A DNA stretch of 64,000 nucleotides from Lepidurus packardi (Eukaryota; Arthropoda; Branchiopoda; Notostraca; Triopsidae), in NCBI GenBank assembly GCA_023053545.1, contig JAKZAN010000001.1, forward strand, positions 2,500,565-2,564,564, written 5' to 3'. Positions within the stretch are counted from its first letter, which is position 1, and each line of letters opens with the position of its first letter. The notes beneath the pieces were generated by a model that did no database searches, was not told where the DNA came from, and worked only from the letters and a program-made list of their open reading frames with translations. Positions 8,694 through 18,695 of the stretch are shown here, piece after piece. The translations under genes were made by a program, and so were the position numbers.

Positions 8694-11161
8694 CAGGGGT
8701 CGGCAACCTTTTACCCAACGCGGGCCAGAACAAATGCATGGAGGGTAGTGGCGGGCCGGATTAATCCTTTGAACTACTAATTCAAAATTCAGCCGTAATA
8801 AAATTTTGGAGGATCAGGAAAGATGTTTATTTAATCCGAAATGTGCTTTATTGGAAGAATTGTCTGTATTTTCAATTTAAAGAGACAATAAGTTCAGTGC
8901 ATTGCATTACTCTTATAATGGGTTCGATATTCGTTTTAACATTGATTTGACTTAGTTGAACTAGAATTAATGTGACGCTTGGTGCTGTTTGGCAGCTGAA
9001 AGTTTCTTCATATCACACGACATGCCAGACGATGCCAAGTGCAGTACGTCGCCCAAATGCTCGTCAGTAATTCGATTTCTCAAATGATTTTTTGTGTGTT
9101 TCATTTTTGAAAACAATTGCTCACACACGTAAGTGCTACCGAACATTGATGCCATCCTTTTGGCGTAATTAGTTAAGTTCGGGTGACTCCCGGACTCAAG
9201 AAGATACTTCTTGTAGAAATCTGTTAGTGGTACACCACCTGCATTGAATTTTGATTTCAACACATCATTACATTGCAACTCAATGAGCTCCATCTGAATA
9301 TTATCCGGAACGTTATTTACGTCGACATCAAAAGGTGTACTAAACATCCTGAAATCGACTACGTGTGATCGGAGATCAGCAAAACGTGAGGCAAACTCGC
9401 TTTTTAGAGTGCGGATCACTGCCACAAATTCGCAGCTTTCTTTTGGGTTTCTTTCCGCGAGTGTAGGAAAATGCGAATAATTAGACTTCTCAAGCTGGTT
9501 TTCCCACAATCGAAGCTTTGTTTCGAATGCAGTAACGTGGCTCCACATTTCATGGATCAGTTGATTTTTTCCTTGAAGCTGCAAATTCAGGCTGTTCAAA
9601 TGCCTCGTTAGGTCGACTAGAAACGCGAGGCTTGAAAGCCACGTTTGATCCCGAAATTCTTTGGCGTTCATGTTTTTGCTCTCAAGAAAGCCAGCTATTT
9701 CTTCACGGAGGGAATACACTCTTCCTAGCATAGCACCACGACTAAGCCAACGAACATCACAGTAATAAAGTAAGTCTCCATATTCATTCTCCGATTCGGA
9801 CAAAAGTGTTCGAAATTGACGATGATTTAAACCCCGAGACAAGATTACATTGACCGTTTTTACAGCCACGTCCATTACTTCATTCACATTCGATGTTTTG
9901 GCACACAGTGCTTCCTGGTGTATGATGCAGTGTATCTTTGTGACATCGTGAACGATTCCGAGGCCTTCCATATGTTTCCTAAGTAAGGCCACGACGCCTT
10001 TATTCTGTCCGACCATAGCCGGAGCTCCATCGGTTGTTACGGACACAAGCTTTGTCAAGTCCAAATCGAGATTCGAAAAACACTGAAGCAATGCTGCCAG
10101 AATGTCCTCTCCTTTGGTAGTACCCTTCATAGGTACCAGTTGTAGGAATTCCTCGACAATTTCGAAGGTTTCAGTAACTCCGCGTATAAATACTGCAAGC
10201 TGTGCAGTATCAGTGGCATCAGTGCTCTCATCAAGGGCTATTGAGAAGAACTGAAATTCCTTGCAACTCTTTCTTAAATTGCTTTTCAGGTCAGCTGATA
10301 TTTCTTCAATTCGCCTCGTAACGGTTCTCGCCGAAAGGCTTACATTTGAAAAAAGATCCTTTTTCTCCGGACATACTATGTTTACAACGGCCATCAAACA
10401 CTTTTTTACAAAATCACTATCTGTGAAGGGTTTCATTTCCTCTGCTATAAGTTTTGAGACAGCAAAACTCGCAAGTGTGTTTTTCTCAGATTCTGAGTTC
10501 TGATTCTTAAATACCAAGCTTTGCTTTTGCAGACTACGACTGAGTTTAGCAATTTCGTCTTTTCTTAGTTGACCGGTAAATTCAGCGTGGTTAGAATGAT
10601 TAGCCTCGTAGTGTCGCTTGATGTTGAACTCTTTATGAACGGCAACACTTGCCTGGCAAATGAGACATATAGGTTTTCCGAAATGCTGGACAAAGAAGTA
10701 TTGATCAGTCCAGCACTCTTGGAAATTGCGACATTCGGTATCAACTTTTCGACGCTTTGCTGATATTTTCCCAGAAAGTGGAAGAATTTGCTACAGTATC
10801 ACAGAAAGTTGGCTACTTTACTATCACGAAAGTGAAGCACAACGAGGCGAATCCACTATGAATAGCCGCAGAACGCGAACGTGGCAGCGTCAAGCTAAAA
10901 GTGGAACTGGAACAGCGAAATCAGTTCAAAATGCTAATAGTAGGCTTCACGGGCTACACTGTGCTGAGCAGACTAGACTAGGGTTGGATTCAGATGTTTT
11001 GCGAAAATCTTTTTAAAGGAACGACGTAGTCAAAACTTATATATTAGTTTATAAGGTACCGCGGGCCGGATGCATGTAATATTTCACCCGTGGGCCGCGG
11101 GCCGGATAAAATGGGCTGGCGGGCCGGATTCAGCACGCGGGCCGTAGGTTGCCGACCGCTG
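8694..11161 (-). mobile_element. hAT DNA transposon, complete, with 8-bp target duplication
   Basis: The inverted ends are CAGGGGTCGGCAACCT at left and AGGTTGCCGACCGCTG at right (one mismatch). The 8-base duplication CTGTAGAC occurs at 8686-8693 and 11162-11169. An 8-base duplication with CAGGGG-type ends is diagnostic of hAT elements. The internal GCGGGCCGGA repeats near both ends (8730-8765, 11060-11140) resemble the subterminal repeats of this group. The element carries a single long transposase frame on the minus strand. Confidence 0.95.
8967..10766 (-). CDS. hAT transposase, GTF2IRD2/ZBED-like
   Basis: The uninterrupted 600-codon frame starts at a family-typical SAKRRKVDTECR segment, but the expected initiator ATG is ATA at 10764-10766. 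The next listed start at 10517 would remove the zinc finger. A BED/C2H2 finger (CLICQ...H...H) lies near residues 35-65. The catalytic core includes ALDESTDATDTAQL (first Asp), VTTDGAPAMVGQNKG (second Asp region) and CIIHQEALCAK. The C-terminal dimerisation region has YAKRMASMFGSTYVCEQLFS, the hATC signature. Apart from the start codon nothing looks broken. Relatives include the transposase-derived domain of vertebrate GTF2IRD2. Confidence 0.9.
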   Translation of the reverse strand: MSAKRRKVDTECRNFQECWTDQYFFVQHFGKPICLICQASVAVHKEFNIKRHYEANHSNHAEFTGQLRKDEIAKLSRSLQKQSLVFKNQNSESEKNTLASFAVSKLIAEEMKPFTDSDFVKKCLMAVVNIVCPEKKDLFSNVSLSARTVTRRIEEISADLKSNLRKSCKEFQFFSIALDESTDATDTAQLAVFIRGVTETFEIVEEFLQLVPMKGTTKGEDILAALLQCFSNLDLDLTKLVSVTTDGAPAMVGQNKGVVALLRKHMEGLGIVHDVTKIHCIIHQEALCAKTSNVNEVMDVAVKTVNVILSRGLNHRQFRTLLSESENEYGDLLYYCDVRWLSRGAMLGRVYSLREEIAGFLESKNMNAKEFRDQTWLSSLAFLVDLTRHLNSLNLQLQGKNQLIHEMWSHVTAFETKLRLWENQLEKSNYSHFPTLAERNPKESCEFVAVIRTLKSEFASRFADLRSHVVDFRMFSTPFDVDVNNVPDNIQMELIELQCNDVLKSKFNAGGVPLTDFYKKYLLESGSHPNLTNYAKRMASMFGSTYVCEQLFSKMKHTKNHLRNRITDEHLGDVLHLASSGMSCDMKKLSAAKQHQASH

Positions 11162-11965
11162 CTGTAGACGGACCGTCCCAGTTTTTGAAACATTCGTGGG
11201 GGCGAGGATCCACTTGTTTGTTCTTAGCTTGTTGACAAATGGAACAATATTTGTTACGAACTCCTACATGCAATATTTTCTTGGTCCGCGCACCAATGAT
11301 TACGCCCACACCTGACTTGGCTGTGTACCTGGTGCCGTGGCTCCTTTGAGACCACCCACCATCGCCAATTACGGTTATGTACGGCGTGTTGTCTTCGTCG
11401 ATTTGTTCAGCCCGTTCAGCCGATTCACGTTCTTCCTTCCCTGCATTTTCTATTTCTAGCTTTGCCTCTTTCTCCCATATTTTCCCAACTTTACGTTCCT
11501 GTTCAATAAATGAGTTGCGGTTCATTGAAGGAACGCCAACGGTTGCCATGAATTCTTCTAAGTGGTTATGGGCTGCACCAATTTGCATAATTCCCATTGC
11601 AATTTTTGTGTTGACGGACAGAGCCTGAACTTTATCTGACCTCAAGCGTGCAGCATGCGGCGAAATGTTCTTTTGGGTAGGCCTTACATGCGCATATGGA
11701 GAAACCTGGTCAGTTGTTATAAAAAATTTTTTTGTTAAATTGGTATTCCCTCCCATTCTCAAGCGAAAATAGGGAGGAAGTTCCTTAGCATAAGCTGACC
11801 TTTTCCCTTTACCCCATACTTTACCCTAATTATTGTGTGCAGACCTCTAGTGCGAGAAATTAGTCATAGGTGTATATTTATTTGTAGCATTCTCAGGATA
11901 TAGGGGTCTATGCCAGCGACATCTTTTGACGGAAAATAGTCAACTACTTACACCACACCGTGGCC

Positions 11966-12080
11966 TTAACCTAACCTAACTTAACTCAACTGCTGGAAAC
12001 GTCTAAAAGCACACCAGAGCCGTGTGCCAAGCCTTTCAAACCTAGCACACGAGAAAACTTTGGAGAACGTGTTGGGCAAA
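11966..12080. repeat. TTAGG-like palindromic satellite, right part
   Basis: This is the continuation of the repeat interrupted by the TTAA transposon: CCTAACCTAACTTAACTC, then CTGCTGGAAACGTCT and a unique arm matching 5197-5285 in reverse complement. The third 179-base unit is complete once the transposon is removed. Confidence 0.8.
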
Positions 12081-12222
12081 ATAGCCTTATCCAACTCCCC
12101 ACGAAATGCACAGCGCTTACGGGAAGCTTGCTGTGCCAAACCACCCACTGGGAGGTGGCACGCTTCTGGCCCGGAAAACGATAGAATAAGCTATTCTCCT
12201 TGCATAGCTAAAAATAGCATCG

Positions 12223-12274
12223 CAACGGCAACACCACGTTTTTGGGATTGAAAAAAAACGTGGCGTTGCAGTTG
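12223..12274. repeat. Hairpin, about 21-base stem
   Basis: CAACGGCAACACCACG plus a T run pairs with an A run plus CGTGGCGTTGCAGTTG across a 7-base spacer, with two mismatches. It lies just outside the fold-back repeat. Its function is unknown. Confidence 0.6.
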
Positions 12275-12732
12275 AGTGCAAGTTGTTTTGGCTGCAACAC
12301 AAAACATTATAAAACTAATTTAGTAAATCCGGATAGCTTTTTACAGTTTAATTTTTTACATCTCAAAAACCCAATTTTCCTACGTATTTTTCGTACAGCT
12401 TTTCTTTGCAATGTGGTAAATCACACAGATCACAACAATAAAAAGGACCCAAATTCAATCTTATTTGAATTGTACAAGTCAGACCAAAGCACGCCACACT
12501 CAGGCCTTTTCTTGATTTTGACTGCTGACTTTTTGATTTTGATCTGTAGTGTGGATTTAACCTGTTTTGGGAGACTTTCATTTTCTTTCTTTGGTAATCT
12601 TCGATTATTACGTCTGTTAAGTTTTCGTTTACATGTTACTATTGAAAATAGTGTGGCGTTAAAAAGTGTCGGCGTTGAAGAACATTTTCGCAAAAAACAA
12701 ACGATCTGGCGGGGAAGCAACTTACATTACAG
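12275..12732. other. Unassigned DNA upstream of the PAK-like pseudogene
   Basis: Long open frames on both strands here have low-complexity composition and no recognisable motifs. I treat them as chance. Confidence 0.4.
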
Positions 12733-14250
12733 GCCCAACTAACGTGAAAAAGACCATCCATGTCACTCGTAATGAAAAAGGGGAATTAGTTGGACTTACC
12801 GAAGCGTGGACGCAGATGCTCAACAGACAACTGACGTAAACTTGCTAACAATTCCAAACGGTGATTTTTGCGAATAAACTCTATAAATCGTGTTGTAATT
12901 TCACAGGAAAGAGGAACAAGATAAGAATCCAGGAGCTGCTATGGGAGCTTTAAAACTGCTACTTTAAAACTGCTACCAAGCAGCCTTTCAAATCCCTGGC
13001 TACTGTTGACGCAATCCAAGAAGAAGCAGACACCATAGACAAAGCCTTAGGTACTAATTTTCTATTTTTCTACTGCTTATTCTCAACCCTTACCTCGCAC
13101 GCTGTAAACCATAAGCTTCTGTAATCCAACATTGCATGCCAGGCTTCACTTTAGCTACTCCTTTGCTTGCTGCCGGCGTGAGTATCGGCCTTTTAGCCTT
13201 CCCACGCCTCACGATCACTTTCAAAGGTGCTTAAAACACAGAATAGGCAAGGGGTTCAACCGGTGTTCTCTTTTCGCCCATCTAGGAAAAGAAGACCTTG
13301 CTCAAGGTAGCCACGCCTCTTCCAGTTCGGACGGTGCAGGTTCCACTGGTTCCCCAGAAGTAAGCGATCATTAATAGGAAAGGCTTTCAAGCTCATTTCT
13401 AATTCTCATTCTGACAGAGTGATGACACTGTAACCAAGTTTTTGGACCCATCTGAAAAAAGTGATCCTGCTGATGTGACAGGGAATCCTTTAGTTCGCCG
13501 TAAAAGCGAGAAACTGGGCATGTCAGACCAAGAAGTAAATGCCACGTTTAAAAAGTGGTGTTCTTGCGAAGATTCTTTCCTCTGTTATCGTAAGATAAAA
13601 GAATTGGGAGCTGGGTAAGGAAATCCATTCATTACTAGACGTATCTTTTCTTGAGAAATCTTATAAGGCATTTTCTACCTTTTTTTCGTTATTAATGAAT
13701 CAATTCAAGTCGCTGTAACCTTATTTCAATCCTCATTGCCTTTTGTAGGGCGTCTGGTGCCGTTTTCATTGCGAGCGATAGGTTAGATCCACTTCTGCCT
13801 TAAAAGTTGCTGTTAAAGATATCGACTTGTCCAAGCAACCCAAACGTGAAATAATTCTTAACGAAATTAGCATTCTGCGAGACATTGTCCATCCCAATTT
13901 GGTCAATTTCTTGAGCGCCAGTTAGTACGATGACGATCTATTCGTAAGTTTTCTTAATTCACTTTCTCTCTTACTTTCTTCTTCATTTTTGTTTAAATGA
14001 CACTTGGATAAATTGGTACAGGTTATCAGAAAATTGATGGACGAAGGCCAATTAACCGATGTGGGGATCGAAGCAGTCTTAAAAGAAGGCCAAATTGCTA
14101 GGATTTGTAGTGAGGCCCTTCAAGGTGTTGCTTACTTACATGAGAAGGTACTTTTGGGCTAAAAATGGAAATACTTTAGCTTGTAACCTTTCATTTGATA
14201 GAACGTAGTCTACCGAGACTTACAATCCGACAACGTTCGACCTTACTCAA
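12733..14250 (+). pseudogene. p21-activated kinase (PAK)-like pseudogene, intron-containing
   Basis: Exon-like blocks with GT/AG borders can be followed at 12733-12835, 12907-13050, 13286-13359, 13418-13614, 13749-13943, 14022-14147 and from 14202. The first encodes a CRIB-like segment (KKTIHVTRNEKGELVGLTEAW) that in PAKs binds Cdc42/Rac. The second carries KEEQDKNPGAAMGALK, like the PAK linker. Later blocks give MSDQEV before the kinase domain, GASGAVFIASD (glycine loop), [14 protein letters not shown] (ATP-binding Lys), [18 protein letters not shown], and VYRDLQSDNV in place of the catalytic HRDxKSDN. Damage includes a 14-base duplication in exon 2 that brings a stop, a frameshift after ASDR, a stop after LSAS, and loss of the C-lobe. 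Confidence 0.75.
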
Positions 14251-14574
14251 CTTTGGAACCGATTGGACATTCCATTGCAGCATCAAACTGATTCTGCAAG
14301 CATTTACGGTGGTTTGAAAAAGGTCCGGACCTGCAGTAAGTAAGATAACATCCAGTACTTATACGAAATTGAGGCTTTACTATGCCTTTCTCCTCATTTT
14401 TATGTTTACTGGGAAGTGGAGTTCGAGTGTTGCAAGGAGTTAAGGTGGCAGAATCTGCAAGTAGATCGTCGAACGTTTACTTGATGAATTAGAGAACTAC
14501 TGGGACCGATGCTTGGTTGGTCCGTATGCTCGTAGTTTGTTTGGACCGATGAGTAGAGTGACAATTTACTTGAG

Positions 14575-14968
14575 TCGCATGGAAGTTCATGCGGCGCATA
14601 GGGAAATCTTTTTACTGGTAAAATTGGTAAAAAAACACTTATTTTATATCAACTGGAGAAAAATTGTCAATTGTTTAATGTTTTCGTTATTTTTCTTAGG
14701 TATAAACGTATGCAGGACCTAGAAACATGGTCCAAAGACCCAGATCGACTGTTTGGAAATGGAAACCGGTGTTGTGTCTTATTTCTAGAAGAAAAGGGAC
14801 GGAAGAAGATTACGAAGATTTACCCAAAGTGGAAGAACTGGTTATGCTGTACGATTACGAACAAACTTACGACCAAATCTTGGTTATCTTTGATGCCAAC
14901 TATAGCCAGTTCATGGATCAATGGGCCAAGTACGATTCCGACAAAGAAAATGAGGGCAACAGATGGTG
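14575..14968 (+). pseudogene. PRC1/Ase1/MAP65-like fragment, microtubule bundler pseudogene
   Basis: Two exon-like blocks are separated by a GT/AG intron (14618-14699). The first (about 14575-14617) ends HREIFLLV. The second begins YKRMQDLETWSKDPDRLF, matching the PRC1 pattern that precedes the conserved GG-LL-EEK stretch, then LFLEEKGRKK. After a frameshift it continues VEELVMLYDYEQ and a segment ending QWAKYDSDKENE. PRC1 proteins crosslink antiparallel microtubules in the spindle midzone. The GG of the core motif is replaced and the frame breaks once, so this is a relic. It follows the PAK-like relic on the same strand, and I see no functional reason for the pairing. Confidence 0.6.
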
Positions 14969-15680
14969 ATTAGCTGAGGATTTTTCGATATTTAATTAGT
15001 TTGAATTTCTTAAAATTTAATTAGCTTCTCTTTTGACGAAAGAAGTGGGCACGACGAAGTGGAGGCGAAAGAAGTGGGCAGGACTATCCTTGAAAGCTTT
15101 TTCGTCAAAACTGGCTTCCAATGTGGAAACAGATCTCTCAGAAATGTCGCTCTGAAGGTACGGAAATCGGTTTATTGATGCCAACGTGATTTTGGTCGTT
15201 ACATGGAGAAGAAGAAGAGGTTAAGGAATACGTTTTGCCTAATAGCCGCGTGTTTTTCAGGTATTCATGTTTGGGTACGAAAAAGAAAAAGCCGAACAAG
15301 ATATATATTGGATTTTTTTGCTAGTCGTCAATTTACAGCAGCAACTTGAGGAAATAGTCAACGCTTCGTAAGAAATCGTGCCACCCCTGTTACCGAACAA
15401 CAGGGCCAATTACATGGCAAGTAATCCATCGTTTTTGTCAATTTGTTATTAATTTAGAATCGCTAACGACTCATGGCCAGTACATAAAGAAATGGCTTGT
15501 GTTAAACCTTTTGCTAAAATACCATTTTAACTCTCTACAAAGAAATTTTTTCAAATTAATTAAAAATCTCCTCCGATTCCCATCAATTTCAGAGAGCGCA
15601 GTTAAATTATTATTTTACAGTTAAATTATTTTATTAGTTATAAAATTAATGAGTTAAAATAAAATTCAATAGAATAATAT
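14969..15680. other. Unassigned DNA with possible exon scraps
   Basis: A short frame around 15261-15370 encodes a charged, coiled-coil-like segment (EKEKAEQDIYW then LQQQLEEIV) after a possible AG acceptor. It might belong to the neighbouring relic, but I cannot assign it. The remainder is AT-rich. Confidence 0.3.
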
Positions 15681-16490
15681 TTATTCTATTTTTCTTCTAA
15701 CGATCCGTTTTCTATTATGTTTTGGATGTGTTCCCTTTAGCTCTTCTACTAAACTTTGCCAATTTGCCTTTTGAAAAATCCATTTATATGTATAGGTTTC
15801 ATATGTTGTGACTAATTTTTCTTGAATCTGAACTAACTGCGGTAAGTGGTCGCTAAGTAAAGGTGCCCCATTTCTGGCCGTTGTTTCTGTTACTAAATCT
15901 GGTGCCGCGAAAGTTAGATCTAGTGTAGAGTTTCTGCCGTTTCCTCCAATATATGTCTCACTTCCTTTTCTTGTCACTAATTTGAGCTCCTCCCATTCCT
16001 CTAGAAAATCAAAAGGATTCTTCCTCTCCTATCCGATATTCGGCTACCCCACATGCTGTGATGAGAATTAAAATCTCCCATTCAAAAAAACTGTTTCCTT
16101 TCCCAATTTGTCCCATATAATGTTGATATTCTGCTATTGTGATTCGGTGTTCTTTATCTTTTTCCTGTACGTATAGCCTAGCTAAATAAAGCTTATTTCC
16201 TTTTCCCAATACTTTTATTCCTATAAATTCTAAGGCCCCGTTATTGTATCTTTTGATATTTACTTTCTCCCACTGAATACCTTCTTTAACCCAGAATAGG
16301 ATTATTCCCCCTCTGTCTCCTTTTCTGTCTACTCTATATTCGTCGTAACCTCTTAAATTAATTTTCACCCCTTCTTTTAGCCATTTTTCACAAATAAAAA
16401 ATAACATCTATTCTCATGTTTAAATCACTTAAATAGGCTGTTAAAGAATCAACATTGGCCCTTATGCTCCTGGCATTCCAAAATAAAAGG
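15681..16490 (-). pseudogene. LINE ORF2 remnant: endonuclease domain
   Basis: On the minus strand the sequence opens with NLLFWNARSIRANVDSL, the usual N-terminus of non-LTR retrotransposon endonucleases. It continues through a DRGGIILF-type strand and the NGRNSTLDLTFA segment, to LLSDHLPQL with the catalytic Asp-His. A stop (near 16405) and at least one frameshift (15977-16009) break it. RT is absent, so the element is truncated at its 3' side. The preceding frame at 16492-16770 is its ORF1. Confidence 0.75.
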
Positions 16491-16491
16491 T

Positions 16492-16770
16492 TTATGCCCT
16501 CGCAATCCATGTTACTATTTGTTGTATAAAGTTTTCATTCCTAATAACATTGTGTACTTCCTTGCAGATTTCTTCCCATTTCCCTCCTGTCAAAACTACT
16601 GAAATTATGTTTCCGACCAATCCTCCTACCCAGTTCCCCAAATCAGCTGTCTCTTTTTCATCTTCTGGCTTCTCTTCGTCTTCTTGCCTTTCCTCTCGAT
16701 TTGTTTGTCTCTCTTTTTCCTTTTTCTTACCTTGTAATACCTCACTGTAGCTTTGTTTCGCTTGGTTCAT
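16492..16770 (-). pseudogene. LINE ORF1 C-terminal piece
   Basis: The 92-residue frame is rich in Lys and Glu (KKKEKERQTNREERQEDEE) and overlaps the start of the endonuclease frame by a few bases, as ORF1 and ORF2 do in many LINEs. No zinc knuckle is left, so the assignment rests on position. Confidence 0.5.
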
Positions 16771-16837
16771 AGTGATGAACTTTTATTTTTAGGTATCCTA
16801 AGTTCAAAACGGATGGCAATTTGACGTTTCAAACTTC

Positions 16838-17760
16838 CCCACACAATAGATTTATTACAGGATCTGTCCTTGGGAGACTCGACTTAATCTCTAGGTAGTC
16901 GTAGACACAGTATAGAGGTTTACACAGTATGGTAACTGGGGTATCCTTCCAATGTTAAGGTTTCCTCACAAATCTCTCGGTCCCAAGAGGATGTGAGGGT
17001 ACGAAGGCTTATATGGGGGATGGACTCCCAGACTGTGCCATGTACCCCCATGTAGGCATTCCTAATCTACTAGAAAAAGGGTTCGAGAAGAGAACAAAAC
17101 ATTCATAAAACGGGGGACTGGTGACCTTTCTCTCGGGCACTCTAGGGAGTTTTGGGCTTACGTAGGGTCCTACCGGCAACGAGCGCATTTGAAAGTGTTT
17201 TTGGAAAAATACTAAACTTGCAAAAGTTAGTAATATTTAGGAATAGTTGTAAAGTACTAATGTAATGGATAACTCGTATGTAGACATAAATAGTCATAAC
17301 AACACATATAGACATTAATATACATGGATATTTTATAGTATATGGGGTTAAACCTGTATACTATAAAACACCTATGTATGGGTTGCAAAATAGACTGCCT
17401 CCTCGTGGTGCAGCCTGGGTAACGCGAAATAGTCTATAAGGTGTATACGTGTTGTGCTTTGACCTAGTTAATTCATCTTTTATTTTAAGCTCACACAGTT
17501 TAAAGCATAAGATTTAAATTACGCGCTTTGTAAACCGTTGTGACCTTTTTTGAGCTGCACTGGGAGGTTTGCGAATGTACCCTTTCGTCTTCTGTCCTTT
17601 TAGCTGAATATTACTCTGGGGACCGAGAAGGTCCTCAGAAAACCTTAACATTGGAAGATACCCCTGTTACCATACAGAAACCTCTATACTGTGGTCGTAG
17701 AAGTATTTACTGTATCATACAAGTATACTTATTCACTGTATCATAAGTATAAGTATTAAC
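16838..17760. repeat. Fold-back element with about 95-base arms
   Basis: The segment 16897-16990 (GTCGTAGACACAGTATAGAGG ... CTCTCGGTCCCAAGAG) returns as an inverted copy at 17616-17702 with scattered changes. The extreme left (16838-16890, AACTTCCCCACACAATAG and AGGATCTGTCCTTGGGAG) is also found inverted at 21436-21500. The element has no coding capacity. An inner hairpin occurs at 17331-17368. Confidence 0.65.
17331..17368. repeat. Perfect 12-bp hairpin
   Basis: TTTTATAGTATA pairs with TATACTATAAAA across a 14-base loop inside the fold-back element. It may be the scar of a small inverted-repeat element. Confidence 0.7.
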
Positions 17761-17999
17761 TGCAGCTCCTGTCCAGAATTCGAGTCTAAACCAAACTCTC
17801 TTAGGTATTCTATCTCTTTCTACTATTATTTTAACCCCACCTGTGAAACAAGGTTCACATTCTGTTCTCTCTTTTCATCGATCCTACCTTAATACATAAA
17901 TCAATTAAAAGCAAACCCTTTAGTTTACTGCTAAAGCCAGGAAAACCCTTTAGTCTACATAAAAATATCAAAGCCAGGCATCAGTGGTTTTCAATCCAG

Positions 18000-18695
18000 T
18001 GTAAGGAGTGGAATTAGTGGTGGTATGGATTTAAAGCTCGATAACAATATACTATGCAGAGTAAAGAGATTAACACTGAATATACGATAAACACTGTTGA
18101 CCATAAATGTAAAGGACAACGTAAAGACATCTCTCGTGCCGAGGCCAGAACCCTCGTGAATGTCTATACGCAGTCCAAAGGTAATCTTAAGTTCCGAAGC
18201 CCAAGAAGCAAAACAGCGATGCCAACCCAAGGACACAACCCAAGCCTAAGATCACTTGAGGCCAAGGAGGGTAGACGAACCCGAGGTCACAACCCAAGCC
18301 TAATAAACTAATTGAGGCCACGGAAGGTAAAAACAACCGAAGCGCACCTCGATACCGATGTCCAACTGGCCTATAAATACGGACCCACCGGATAACAACA
18401 GCACGCAGTTCACCCCTCGTCTCAGTCCCCGTAACACCAGTTCCCCTCCGTGTTCCTTGCTCGGCGGACGGTTCCTTGAAAAGGATACCCGTCCGCCGAG
18501 CAATTCCCCCATTCCCCCCCCCCCCCAGCAGTCCGCAGCCGCCATCACCGTCTATCGAGACCGAACCACCCGAAGCCAGCGAAGCCCTAACCCGAAGCCC
18601 GATCGACCCGACCCCTCCCCTGTCCCTCCTCTCTAAACCTGTACTGGCCCCGCTGATAGCAGAAGTGAAATACATTGAATAATCTGACTATCACA
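18000..18695 (+). repeat. 5' LTR of the CHHC-bearing element
   Basis: It starts TGTAAGGAGTGGAATTAG and ends GACTATCACA. It matches 20400-21093 almost throughout; differences include a longer C run at 18518 and scattered substitutions. It is a proline/charged-rich, GC-rich LTR with open frames on both strands that I do not regard as genes. The run TATAAATA at 18371 is a candidate TATA box. Confidence 0.93.

Larger units (their letters stand above)
6996..11840 (-). pseudogene. Mutator-like transposase fused to YqaJ nuclease, split by hAT insertion
   Basis: The N-terminal part (about 11840-11170) contains VIGDGGWSQRSHG, the first catalytic Asp region of the Mutator-like transposase family, and ends FKNWDGPSTA. 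The frame resumes at 8693 with MESSIIVDGF and continues through IGDGDSSTH and ECANHVMKN to 7529. Removing the hAT and one duplicate restores the frame with no lost codon. The nuclease part (7520-6996) shows HPELGYLGASPDGL and IEIKCP, the acidic/Lys motifs of YqaJ (lambda exonuclease) nucleases, and YYQVTGQL. A one-base frameshift near 7570-7590 separates it from the transposase. The first in-frame stop upstream is near 11825, and the true start may need an exon further 5'. Confidence 0.8.
5824..11965 (-). mobile_element. TTAA-flanked DNA transposon (Kolobok-like or Mutator-like) with YqaJ nuclease
   Basis: The ends are GGCCACGGTGTAGTGTAA at left and its complement with one change at right, flanked on both sides by TTAA (5820-5823 and 11966-11969). 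Removing the element and one TTAA restores a stretch identical to another unit of the surrounding repeat (5451-5490), so both borders are firm. It carries one minus-strand gene, a Mutator-like transposase fused to a YqaJ-type nuclease, interrupted by an hAT element. TTAA duplication is known for piggyBac and Kolobok. The transposase is not piggyBac-like, so I lean to Kolobok. Confidence 0.8.

Noticed and set aside
12242..12742. 166-residue plus-strand gene and 96-residue minus-strand gene
   Set aside because: They mirror each other in AT-rich DNA, have no motif, and the plus-strand one runs into the PAK exon in another frame.
18300..18680. Proline-rich protein genes on both strands of the LTR
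   Set aside because: They are GC-rich open frames within LTR sequence, repeated at 20700-21080, with no start context or motifs.
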